64,000 bases of DNA, from NCBI GenBank assembly GCA_029783825.1, contig JAREIK010010410.1, positions 38,303 through 102,302 on the forward strand, given 5' to 3'. This DNA is from Sapria himalayana (taxonomy: Eukaryota; Streptophyta; Magnoliopsida; Malpighiales; Rafflesiaceae). Position 1 is the stretch's first letter, and each line of letters begins with the position of its first letter. A program made the translations under genes and the position numbers. Shown here one piece after another: positions 37,131 to 49,262 of the stretch. Below the pieces are notes generated by a model. The model was not told the DNA's origin, searched no databases, and was given only the letters and a program-made list of their open reading frames with translations.

Positions 37131-37504
37131 TCAAAAAAAATACAAATGATATCCAGCAATTATGTTTAAAGATAAAAAGAATACAAAAATAAAATGTTTT
37201 CAGAATAATAAAGACAATATAAGCTAGCCCTCTTTTTGATAAAGCGGAAATTGGTAAAAATGGGACCCATGCATTGGAAGGACCGTGGTAATGTCTGAAT
37301 GCTTTGAATCAGAATTTTTTCATTTATCTCACATAATGTGTCCTACAATGATTCATAATTGGGTTAATCGGAAAAGCAAAGAATAAAAACAAAATAAAAC
37401 AAATTGAAACCTGCAAAAAATAACATAATTATTTGCTACACATGGAAAAAAATAAATAATAGTATAGAAATAATTCTCATACTCAATCATCCTCATAATT
37501 TGTA
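37131..37504. other. Non-coding AT-rich stretch in CACTA element 2
   Basis: Between the triplet blocks and the end of the TNPA-like relic. No feature was recognised. Confidence 0.5.
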
Positions 37505-37514
37505 CAGAATGCTA

Positions 37515-37690
37515 GCCTCTCCTGCGAAGTTTCCAGCTAGATCTCGGAATGCTATTTATTGTGCCAATGTCACTAACTATGACTTCATATAGGACATCTG
37601 CTGTCATGCGAGGTTTTGTAGCTGGATCTCGGAATACTATTTGTTGTGACAATGCCGCTGTGACTCCATATAGGACATCTGTTGTTGCAT
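37515..37690 (-). repeat. 84-bp tandem duplication at the 3' end of the TNPA-like relic
   Basis: Two adjacent copies share ATCTCGGAAT (37541 and 37625), ACTATGACTTCATATAGGACATCTG-type sequence and GCGA.GTTT. The 84-bp offset equals 28 codons, so a coding duplication would keep the frame. Confidence 0.7.
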
Positions 37691-39504
37691 TACAATTATA
37701 ATTCCTTTCATCTCATCATTCATTTCTTTAATTTCTTGCTTTTCTTCTATCAAATTAGTATACTACTCATCCTTCTATTCTTTAATTTCATATATTTCTT
37801 TCTCTAAATGAAATATCTGCTCATCCTTCTTTTTTATTTTGGTCTCCATAACTACAATATGTTCATTTGTTTCCATTACTTGTTGTTCGACCGCCTCATC
37901 GACCATTGCTGAGATAGATGAATTAGAAGCACGATTGTTACAACAAAATGACACTCCCTTTGAGTCGATTCCATACACTCACTGCTTCTTACGACTCCTA
38001 TGGTCTCTAAATAAATAGGATCATAGTCACTTGGTTGAAAATCTATAGAACCCTCAACTTGTTGATGAGCAGCTGTCACACGTTCCTCCATTAGGTCCTA
38101 AGATAAAATAGAGAAAAAAACTATTCTAGATATATAAAAATAAAATAAATATTTTGCAATCTAAACAATTTTCTAAATTTACTGTAGTATTATAAAATTT
38201 TATTAATATACCAAGTTCTTAGAGCAATCATCTGAGATTTGTTGTCATCTAACCATCCACTTTCTTCACATGCATCTTCTTGAAAATCTGATAAAAACAT
38301 TGATCCCGACCCAATTCTCCAGCCTAGAATATGTTTTTATTAAGTCATAAAAAAACAAATGATCTACAAATTTAACAAAATTATTAAAACCATGCAGCGA
38401 TTTGATTTATTGTACTATTAAGACAACCACTAAATATATAAATGTTTACAATTTTAAAACTGTACGAGATCTCGAGCATGCTCAATGCTCGACTTTGACC
38501 CTCCTATTGTGTCGATAAATTCTTATACCTAGTCCAGCTACCTTACTTCGTCAATTTTTGCGGGCAATATCTGGTTTTTTCATCACATCTAAATCCTCCC
38601 AATACATAAGCCACTCGGACCTGTCATCCTCGGATATAAAATTAGGCCTTTCATTCATATTCTTCAATTTATGGACAAATTTAGAATATCATTGAGCGGC
38701 TTTGATCTCCCATAATGAATTTATCTTTCCATCAAATTTAGATGCCCATGTGCACGAATTCTATATATAGAAAAATCAAAAAAGAATTTATATTAACAAC
38801 AAGAACATAATTATTTATTGCTTGAATAATAACCAACATAATAGATAAGTAATTTCATTATTATTTTTCAATACTTTTTTTTTGTTATTTTTACATGAAA
38901 ATCATTAAAATATGACTCCTTTGCCAATTCTAAAACTTTCTTCCAGAAGAATGATTTAGAATCAGCCATTTTCTTGAAAGACTTTGTAATTATAGTCGAA
39001 TACTTGTGAGATGAAATAAAACTGTACAAATAAATAAATAAATAACATAGAAAACAAGCGAATCATAACAATATAAAAAAACCACTTACAGTAATATCAA
39101 ATTTTTTTTTCAAGTCATTTTTACATTTTTCTTTTACCTCTCATCCATAATCTCAATTTCTAACTTTGCACTGACTATAGAGGAAGGCACAACATTTGAT
39201 GATGTCGTTGGTATTATAAATGGGGGAACAATCGGTGTAAAATATAGTGTAGAAGATAGAGATGGATCAAAAGTGTGTGCAGAAAGAACAGTCGGAGGTG
39301 GGCATACATCTGATAAAGGTGATAGTAGAGGTCTCAATGATGGTGATGTGATAGAAATGGAGATGGTGATTGTGATGTTGATGTCTGGATATGGTGGCTA
39401 TGAGATGATACTGATTCTGCAACATAATGTAGCATACTAGATGAATTTGGTTCATTTCTGTGTCCACGTTTACCTCCACCACAGCCACATCCTTTAGGCA
39501 CCAT
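37600..39504 (-). pseudogene. TNPA-like gene of CACTA element 2 (broken)
   Basis: Begins at ATG 39502-39504 directly after a splice-acceptor-like AG. It opens with VPKGCGCGGGKRGHRN, a basic glycine-rich start typical of plant En/Spm second genes, followed by a Ser/His/Pro-rich low-complexity region. Segments at about 38760-38470 resemble the Transposase_24 region (SLWEIKAAQ, NFISEDDRSEW). Near 38060-37980 is DPIYLETIGV, and then YGIDSKGVSFC in another frame. The C-terminal part (37910-37700) is a predicted coiled coil rich in E, K and I (KIKKKDEQIFHLEKEIYEIKE-like), suiting dimerisation. Damage includes TGA at 37979-37981 and a frameshift near 37997. The inferred original role is binding of the TTAGC subterminal repeats. 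Introns are not resolved, and the 3' end is approximate. Confidence 0.7.
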
Positions 39505-39638
39505 CTGCTGTACAAAATAAAACATAGAACAAACAATAGAGATATGATGAACAAGCATGCATTTTATAATAAAACACACTGATAGATTTCAACAAATTAT
39601 AAAAAGTCTTTTATAGTTTAATATTAAAATAAAATAAT

Positions 39639-42600
39639 TTAATTATCGCCATCACTCTCCTCCTTTAATAGATCTTCTGATATGTCGTCTGATTCTGATA
39701 GAAGATCAAACTTATCTTTAGATAGAAATTGATCATCTTTAATTTCTATTATGTCACCATTTGAGTCACATAAATTTTCTAGATCTTCATCTACATTCAC
39801 AGGTTCAAAATTATTTATGTCATCTTCCTGGAATGCTGGTGAAATATCTAAGTATGCACTTCTTTCTTGTGATGTTGTTACTTCGAATTTTGATCGTGCT
39901 TTGATTTTGAAAATCACCCACAAATCACTCTTATCACAAGATAAACTCGGATATGTATAATAATATACTTGAGCGGCTTGAACAACCGTAATAAATGGCT
40001 CATATCGATTATATATACATTTATGGTTAACATCCACTAGCATATAATCTGAATAAATCTTTGTGCCCACATTTCATGTAGGATCAAACCACTCGCACTT
40101 AAGTAATATAATCCTATTATTTTTGAGTCTAGGATACTCCAACTCAATAACTTCTTTGAGTTGATCATAATAATCAATCTCATCTGCACTATATCCTGTG
40201 CCTTTAATGCATACACCACTATTCATATTCTTTTAGAAGAACCGTACCCGGTTGTGTGAAATTTATATCCATTAACAAAATGCCCAAGATAGGTTGTCAC
40301 ATATTTAAACGGGCCTTTACTTAGATTCTGAATAAAAATATTTGAATCTCCATTTGAAGGATCAATTGCCTATGACATAAATTAAAAAATTGATATTAAC
40401 AAATAAAAGATAATAATAAATTAAATAATTCAAAAATTTTAAACTTAATAATTCTCACATAATTTTTGAACCAATATGCAAATTCACTTTCTAGTATATA
40501 ATTGACATAATTACTAGAAATTATTGGTTGTCTATATCTTAACTACTCAACATAAATACTACACAAATATAAAAAGAGAAAAAAAATGTATATCAATTTT
40601 TAATAATTCTATTAAAGATAAAATTAAACTATGATTAAACCTACAATCATTTTGTGTATACATACTCAATGTAAGTGAAACCTCATAACAATTAAGTAAA
40701 ATTAGCTCCGGGTTGCTTTGTACTCTTCATATGTTATACATCTTTTCATTTCTTTTCCAAATGCTTTTCCAGGGTGCTAGAATATAGATAGTTTGTCTAC
40801 AGAATCATCTTCTACCATCAAATGACCTTCATAATTCATCGGCGCATTTCTATTCTTTGTATTGACATGATCCTCAAAATAATAAGAACAAAATGATGAT
40901 GTTTCTTCTACTAAATATGCATTGCAAATTGAACCTTCAACTTTTGCCTTGTTTCTAACATTCAATTTCAACTTACGAAGATACCTGCAACCACAATGTT
41001 AGGTTTCAATTTAGTTAAATTACAATATTACTTAAAGTATGAAATCATAAAACATAGTAAATTATATGTATTTACCTCTTAAAAGGATACATCCACCTGA
41101 ATTTCATTGGCCCTGCAATCCTTGCTTCATATGCCAAATGGACTCGAAAATGCTCCATTGAGTCAAAAAAACTCGGTGGGAATATCCGTTAAAGCTTACA
41201 AATAATAAGTGGAATATCATTCTCCAGCCTCCCCATGTCATCTATTTTGATTGTGGTTGCAGTTAGCTATTTGAAAAACAAACTAAGTTCTATAAGGACC
41301 TTCCAAACACTTAGTGGAAGTAATTCTCGGAATGAAATTGGTATTAATCTCTGCATAGATACATGACAGTCATGACTTTTCATTCCAAATAACTTAAGAT
41401 TCTTTATATCCATGCATCTACCAATATTTGACATAAGTCCATCAGGGAATTTAAAATATTTAACCCATTCACACAATATCTGGCTTGCCTTCTTATCAAG
41501 TGTGTAGCAAGCTTTAGGGAATTTTTATGTTTCCTCATTCAGTTTTAATTCAAGATGCCGACAGTAATCATTCAGCTCGTCTTGATGTTAAAGTGTCTTT
41601 TATTTTTCCGTCTACATTAAGGACAGTCTTAAAAACATTGTCAAAAATATTTTTTTCAATATGTATTACATCTAAGTTATGATAATTTAAATTGGACTTC
41701 CAACAGGGCAAGTCCCAAAATATACTACATTTCCTCCAGCCAAATAATTTGCATATTGGTCCATTACTTCCTTTAGCATCCTTTTCAGTTACCTTCTTCA
41801 AACCCAAACTATGAATCTCTGTAATAATAGCATCTCCTAAACGAACTACCGATGTAACTGTCATCACAGATTTATTTTTTCAAAATGCAGTTCTATTTCT
41901 TCGAAATGGATGATTCGTAGATAAAAACTTATGATGGTTATCAAACCATGACTATTTACCACTAAATTTGAGGGTATATGCATCAGAATTTTTCATGCAA
42001 TATTGGCATGCAAATCGTCCTACAGTACTCCACCCATGAATCATTGAATATGCAGGAAAGTCACTTATCATCCACATAAGGGCTGCCCGCATAATGAAAT
42101 TTTGCTTCTTTGAGATATCATACGTATTCACGCCAACATCCCATAAATGATTTAACTCTGTAATAAGAGGCTATAAAAAAACATTTAGCATGTCTTTCGA
42201 ATTTTTTGGCCTTGGAACTAATATTAACAAAAACATATATTACTCCTTCAAACACAACCATGGAGGCAAGTTATAAGGTGTCACTATCACTGGCCATGAT
42301 GAATACTATTGTCCAGATTGCCCAAATTGATGAAATCGATCATTGTAGAGACCCAATCTCACTTTTTGACTTTCTGCTGCAAAATCTTGATGTATATAAT
42401 TAAAATGCTTCCTAGTAGGTGAATCGGATGAATGACATGGTACCTCTTCTTCAACCTCATGCTCAAAATGCCACCTCATTTCATTTGCAGTAGTATTTGA
42501 TGCATATAATCTTTATAATCGAGGAATTAATGGGAAATAATACATCTTCTTAAGAACAACCTTCAATTTTTGTCATGTATCTACAACACGAGGTGTCTTC

Positions 42601-43340
42601 CTAAATTGAGGATGGTCACAAAACTTACAGTTAATTAAATCACTATCACCGCCCCAATATAACATACATTCATTTAAACAATAATCAATTTTTTTTACTG
42701 GTAGACCCATTCCGCGTAGTAACTTCTTAGTGTTGTAAAAGTTGTTAGTGATCAAATTATTATTCGAAATAATCTCCTTCATCAGTTCTATCACCTGATC
42801 AAATAATTTCTCAGACATATGATTTTCTGACTTAATGCTCATTAGTCGAGCTATAAGAGACAATTGCGAATGTGTTTTACAACCAGGGCACAACTCTTTA
42901 TCTAAAGCTTTAAGCATTTCTTAAAATTTTTGAGCTTCCGGATTAGGCGGTTCATTCATGTAATCCATACTGAAGCTGGCACCAACAGCTTCCATGATCA
43001 TTCTATGGTATGTGTTTGATGATTCTTCAACACAAGAAAATGATTCAATACCCTCATTTTGGTTAATATTCAGAGCCATTGTATTTTTCCCATGATAAAT
43101 CCAAACAAAATAATTTGACACAAAGCCATATTTGGCCAAATGATATCTTATAATATTTTCATCACGAAAAAAAATATTCTGACACTTGCGATGATTACAT
43201 GGATACTTAATTTTTTTACCATCCATCAATATCGATTTACTACATGCAAAATTGATGAAAGTTTCAAGCCTAGTCAAAAATTCTTTATTCAAAAATCCAT
43301 TAATAACCCTTCTATACATCCACTGACAATCTAAGCTCAT
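39639..43340 (-). pseudogene. TNP2-like CACTA transposase of element 2 (broken)
   Basis: The start ATG at 43338-43340 begins MSLDCQWMYRR, the usual start of a transposase-associated domain, which continues with FINFACSKS and YHLAKYGFV. After an in-frame TAA (42921-42923) the frame continues into ELCPGCKTHSQLSL and NECMLYWGG (42917-42573). Transposase_21 parts follow, partly out of frame: NLPPWLCLKEY near 42260, MISDFPAYS near 42060, and IFWDLPCWKSN plus LDVIHIEKNIFDNVF (41760-41620). DUF4218 shows KSHDCHVSMQRLIP (about 41370) and FPPSFFDSMEHF near 41180. KVEGSICNAYLVEE (about 40940) and a DUF4216-like tail with an acidic end (40070-39639) complete it. Another stop is TGA at 40074-40076, where relatives usually have Arg. 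It is distinct in sequence from the element-1 transposase. Confidence 0.85.
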
Positions 43341-43627
43341 TTTTCCCTGTTTTATTTACAAAAAATAATGCCCAATCATTATTATATATAAAACATTATA
43401 TTAATTCAAAATATACAAATTATTAAATAAAATTACTTACAGATGAATATTTTAAAATTAAATTTCGTGAATATCGAGACAATGCATTTGCAGAATCTAC
43501 ATTAATAGATAAAATAATTTTTAGCACGATAAAGATAAATAGATATCACAATTTCACTAGATAAAGGGTGCAAAGTATGATAATGCACAAGAAAGGAAGC
43601 AAAAAAAAGACATTTAATGTTTGAAGG
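43341..43627. other. Region upstream of the element-2 transposase relic
   Basis: AT-rich, with no separate feature. It would be the 5' leader or promoter side of the minus-strand transposase gene. Confidence 0.4.
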
Positions 43628-44030
43628 AGGAGAGAGAGAGAGAGAGAGATATATATATATATATATATAAGGTGGAGAGTGAGAGAGAGATAAGGTGGAG
43701 AGAAAGAGAGAGGGGTAGAGAAATGGGGAGATGGAGGGAGAGAGAAAAAAAAGAGGAGGGAGAGATGGGGAAAGAACTGGTGAAAGGGAGAGAGAGGAAA
43801 AGAGATAGAAAGGAAGAGAGAGAGGGAGAGAGGGAGAGAGAGAGAGAAAGAGGGAGAGAGAGAGAGAAAGAGGGAGAGAGAGAAAGAGGGAGAGAGAGGG
43901 AGAGAGAGAGAGAGAGAGAGAGAACAAGCAAGAAAGTAGAGGGAGAAAGATAATAACAAAAGAGAGAGAGACATAAAGAAAAAGAGGAATAGAGTGACTA
44001 AAAGAATTAGAGAGGAGAGAGAGAGACACA
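43628..44030. repeat. GA-rich (CT on the minus strand) microsatellite tract
   Basis: About 400 bp of GAGAGA with GGGA and AAAGA variants, and a TA run at about 43650-43668. It lies 290-690 bp upstream of the transposase ATG, so a minus-strand transcript would have a CT-rich leader or promoter. Apparent open frames on either strand are Ser/Leu or Arg/Glu low-complexity artefacts. Confidence 0.9.
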
Positions 44031-44300
44031 TTGAGAGTGCAGTGTTAGAATGAAAAATTATATAAAAGAAAATAAATTTACTTCTGTATAAACCTATCAA
44101 ATATTACATCTTTTGTCATACATAAGTTCATATTTGAGCTTGAGGCCTAAGGGATGGGATTAGGTAAGAGTACGACCATTATTTGTATTATACCATAAAG
44201 AGCCTAATCAAATGACACTCATTCTACATGCTTACATATTGTTGATATTATATCTTATGTCATTTAATTTCAAATTAGTTCAACAAATTAATATTATCCC
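44031..44300. other. Short non-coding stretch
   Basis: No gene or repeat was recognised. Confidence 0.4.
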
Positions 44301-46075
44301 GTATATAATTATATGTTAGGATATATAGTAAATGTAGTTATAAATAGTTACATATAGTTAAACATATATTTATATATAGATATATGCATATAAGTAGTCA
44401 TAAGTAAATATAAATAAATGTATACAAAGTTATAAACAATTATATAGATTTACATATATGTATACATAATTAAAAATAAAGTTATATTTATTTATATAGA
44501 GTTATTCATAGTTATAAAAATATTTATATATAGTTATACACATATAGTTAAACATTGTGTCGTATGTTTTTATACATATAATTATAAATATTGTGACATT
44601 TAGTTATAAATATAGTTACACGTGTAGTTAAACTTATATTTATACATGTATGTATACATATTTGTTCATATATTTTCATATATTTATACATATAGTTATG
44701 TATATGTGTTGATATACTAAAATACATTTTTTATACTTATATATAAAAATGTATTTTAAATATATGTTGTTAATTATATATTTAAATATAGGTTATACAT
44801 TAATAATATAAAATTATGTATAGTTATATGTTATTATACATATAATACATATAGTTATAAAAATTATATATCGTTAAACATTTAGTTATATATATATATA
44901 TATATATATATATTCATATGAGTAGTTATATTTAGTTATACACAAATATAGTTATACAAGAGTATATGTATACATATATTTAGTTATGAGTTATACACAT
45001 ATATTTAAATATGATGTTGTTAATTATATATTTAAATACACATATATAGTTATACACATATATTTAAATACACATATATTTAAATATGAGTTATACACAA
45101 ATATAGTTATGAGTAGTTATATATATATAGTTATATTTAAATAGTTAAAAATATAGTTATATATGTATACATATATTTAATTATATTTAGTTTTACAAAT
45201 ATTTATATAAAGTTGTACACATATAATTAAATATGATGTTGTATGTTATTATACATGTAATTATAAATATAGTTACATGTGATTATACATATAGTTACAT
45301 GTATAGTCATATATTTATACATGTATGTATATATATTTGTTCATAAAATTTCATATATTTATACATATAGTTATGTATAGGTATGGGTATACTAAAATAT
45401 ATTTTTATACTAATATATAAAAATGTATATTAAATAAATGTTGTTAATAATATATTTAAATATAGTTATATATAAAGTTTTTATAGTTATACATATAGTA
45501 AGATAGAATTATTTATAGCTTTATGTTAGAATATATATAATATATATAGTTATATACATTTATATATCGTTGAACATATATATATATGCATACGAGTAGT
45601 TAAATTTATTTATACATAAATATATACAATGTTATAAACAAATATCTAGATTTACATATATGTATAAATAGTTAAAAATATAATTATATTTAATTATATT
45701 AAGTTTTATTTAGTTTTACAAATATTTATATATAGTTATACACATATAATTAAATATGATGTTGTATGTTATTATACATGTAATTATAAATATAGTTACA
45801 TGTGATTATACATATAGTTACACGTACAGTTAAACTTATATTTATACATGTTTGTATATATATTTGTTCATATAATTTCATATATTTATACATATAGTTA
45901 TGTATAGGTATGGATATACTAAAATACATTTTTTATACTAATATATAAAAATATATATTAAATATATGTTGTTAAATATAATTTTAAATATAGGTTATAC
46001 ATTAAGAATATAAAATTATGTATAGTTATATGTTAGTATACATATAATATATATAGTTATAAAAAATTATATTTA
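44301..46075. repeat. ATAGTTATACAT-type AT array with ~0.5-0.7-kb higher-order copies
   Basis: Dense degenerate repeats of ATATAGTTATACATATA. Three longer copies share the order TATTTATACATG, TTTGTTCATA, CATATAGTTATGTATA and ATACTAAAATA. TTTGTTCAT lies at 44661, 45336 and 45863, giving offsets of 675 and 527. Non-coding, within element 2. Confidence 0.85.
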
Positions 46076-48131
46076 TGAATCATCTTATCCTACTATCTCA
46101 AAAAAAATATATAAATACAATATAATTCTCAATAGTTTTGAAATTTTTATTTTTATTTACAACTTATTAATGTTCTTTATAATTCATTTTGATGTATTTT
46201 TATGATATGTTACTATTTTTTTTCTTATATTGTATTGATGTTCTTGACATTATATTAATTTATATTTATTTTATTAAGATATATAATAATATTTAATAAT
46301 ATATGTTATAGACTAAAAAATAATTTATAAATATGTTTATATCTTATTAAACTATTAATAAGTACTCACATATATTAGCTAGTACTATAAATTAATGTTC
46401 ATTAATGATACATACATTTCCATAATACTTCTCAATTTTTCTTATATTCTTTATTACTTATTACAAGATACATCTGCCACAAATTTTTTGAAACATGAAA
46501 CTTAGATTCAAGCTTGTAGGGTACAACTAATAGTTATGGTACTCAACTAATAACTACAACGTTCAACTAACAATTACTACTCTTATTTATTAGTTTTTTA
46601 AATTGTTTATAATAAACATATTGCAACACTATAAATTATAGTGTGTTAAAAGATGATGTTATTAACACGGCAGGATAAATGGTGTCTTAACAAATGTTGT
46701 TGTAAGGAGAATACTCTTGTATGGCATGAAATTCATCAACGTTACAGAGATACCCAAACTCTTCATAATCTATAGTTGTTAATGGTATAAATTATAGTTA
46801 TTATAAATTTGATAGAAGTTGAATTTTTAGAGTAATAATAAACTACATTGTTATAGCTAAAATCATAAATTGAAGTTGATAAAATATTTTTTGGTAGAAA
46901 AAAAATATATTCTGTTGCATGACATTGTAGGGATTATAAACATTAAAAATGTCTAAATATTTTTAATAGTTTTATATCCTCTATCTAAATCAAAAATATT
47001 ATAGATTTAAAATATTATACTTTTTTCCGATCAGTCTACCATGTTGTTGGTTCAGATTATCATTACCATGCTATTTGTTTTTAAAAATATTATTCTTGAT
47101 AGTAATTATGTACAAAAAAGTTTGGTTCATATATTTTATATTATCTTAGCTTGAGTGTCCATGACACATTACTATATGTTGATCTTATTATATTTGTATG
47201 AAATCATTATTTTAATATTACTAAACTTGATTCAACAATCAACTCATCACTAACACAAGAGAGATCACAAGGAATCACACACTATGAGATATCTATTGAA
47301 GGAACATTGAAATTATTAGAAATATAAGTGTTTTATTTCAAGAAACATAAATATTAAGTTATTATGTTTGAGATAATTTTGAAATAAATTTAATTTACAA
47401 AATGTTATATACATGGTAAATATAAATTTTTACACACACTCACACACACACACACACACACCATGATAATCTTTGTTAAAGATATGTGCAACCATAAGAA
47501 TATAATTGAATCATGTAAAAAAATTACAATAAAGTCTATGAAAAAATTAATAAGAATAATTATTTTTATATCATATGTTGACTTACAAGCTTATCACATT
47601 CTTACTTGCATGGATATCATATGTTAGTATGTATGATTTCCATGTCTTGGCTTACATGAGTGGTAATTATTGATTATGTGCTTACTATGTGTTCTCGTGC
47701 ATTAATCCAAGTGCTTGAAAGTGTGCTTGTTATATGATGATGTGTATACCTACCAAGGATTGACTTGACATGTGAAAGATATGTGTTGGTTTACTAAATA
47801 TTGCATCAAAAATTAAAAAACTTGGAATCTTGCTTATAAATAAAAGTGATTTGGGGTTCCTAGCACACAACAACACATATCATAAGAACATTTCAAAGTG
47901 AATTGAGAAACTCTTGCTCAATTATTTTCAATTACATGTGTGAATATTATTGAGTTTTCTAGAAGTCGGTAGAATAGTTCAAACTGGTTCAATCGAGTAT
48001 AATCAATTTAATTTAATTTGAAATGCTAAATTATTATTGTATTTATTTTATTTATTTTATCTATTTAATTATAATTATTATATTTTATTTTATTTTTGAA
48101 TTTAATCATTACTCATTTTTGAATATTTGTT
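46076..48131. other. AT-rich region of CACTA element 2
   Basis: Contains a CA microsatellite (about 47434-47461). A plus-strand TATAAATAAAAG-type TATA box near 47836 is followed by a CACAACAACAC leader-like stretch; there is no open frame downstream, so it is only a candidate. No genes are seen. Confidence 0.4.
47434..47461. repeat. (CA)n microsatellite
   Basis: About 14 CA units with one CTCA interruption. Confidence 0.9.
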
Positions 48132-48330
48132 GTAGATATCAAGTCGGCATACCTATGTATGTATACTAGTTATGTATAAAATACATATGCATATTGATGT
48201 ATACTATTTTTGTAGATATCAAGTCAGCATACCTAAGTATGTATACTAGTTATGTATAAAATACACATTCATATTGATGTATACTATTTTTGTAGATATC
48301 AAGTCAGCAAACCTAAGCATATATACTGTT
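48132..48330. repeat. 80-bp minisatellite, about 2.5 copies
   Basis: GTAGATATCAAGTC recurs at 48132, 48212 and 48292, exactly 80 bp apart. The first two units are nearly identical and the third decays after about 35 bp. Confidence 0.9.
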
Positions 48331-49262
48331 TATATATTATTTTTGTATATGGTCACCATCAAAATCCACACAATGACAATGCATTATATCACAAATGCAT
48401 GAAGCATTTATATGAATATGTTTATATATGAAATCCAAGCATACCGTATGGTGATTAAAGTAGAAATTCGGAAACAAAAAAAATAGAATAAAGATGCTTA
48501 CCCTTCGATTAAGCAATCCAAGATAATCGATGAATGTACCTAAAATCAATAACAAATTAAAAATAAAACCTCGAATTAATTTTAGTTGAATCGGCATCAA
48601 GAGATTATAGCAAAATGATGAGGAATTTGGTGCTAATAGAGATGCGTCAAGTCGAGAGAGAGAATGTATATTTTAGGATAATATTTATATTTTTAATTAT
48701 TAAACATTAAATAAACAATATATATATATAATACAAAAATACTCATTAATTTTATTCACTATCAAAATTTTTTCAACAAAATTAATGTGCGTGTAGCAAG
48801 GTACAAATGAAAAACAAATACCTTACAATTTTTTATTATAATATTAATTAAACAATAAATATATAAACAATAAAATAAATATGTTTTGCCTTAAATTAGT
48901 AGAAATTTTAATATAAGTTAATTTAATTTTTAAATTATCGAAAAAATTATTATACTTATTGAATTAATTATTTAATGTTACTTTAATTTAAATTATTTAG
49001 TTTATTAATTAAAAATTTTAGAAAATTGTTTGTATAATTTTTTAAAAAATTAATACATCATAAAAATAGTTATTTTAGTCATTAATATAATTATTTTGTA
49101 TTTTTATATATTTTAAATTAATCATTTATAATATCATTTTTTTGATTTTACGAGGAGAATGTGTGTTTCAAGGATTGCTCATTTATAGATCAATAACATA
49201 AATTTAATAAACAAAAATAAATAAAATATTAAAACAAATAATAAATAAAAAAATTATATAAT
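48331..49262. other. AT-rich, possible leader exon of element 2
   Basis: On the minus strand a 37-bp segment at about 48503-48539 is bounded by an AG acceptor (TTGATTTTAG) and a GTAAGC donor, and could be a non-coding leader exon of the transposase transcript. Nothing else was recognised. Confidence 0.25.

Noticed and set aside
43502..44100. Ser/Leu-rich and Arg/Glu-rich open frames on both strands
   Set aside because: Products of the GA/CT microsatellite. All frames stay open simply because of the dinucleotide repeat.
48132..48330. CRISPR-like repeat-spacer array
   Set aside because: Units are contiguous 80-bp tandem copies with no unique spacers, and the sequence is plant nuclear. None of the TATC arrays has repeat-spacer structure either.
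48337..48600. 87-codon minus-strand open frame
   Set aside because: No recognisable domain, high Phe/Ile/Leu content from AT-rich DNA, and probable splice signals inside it. More likely intron and leader sequence.
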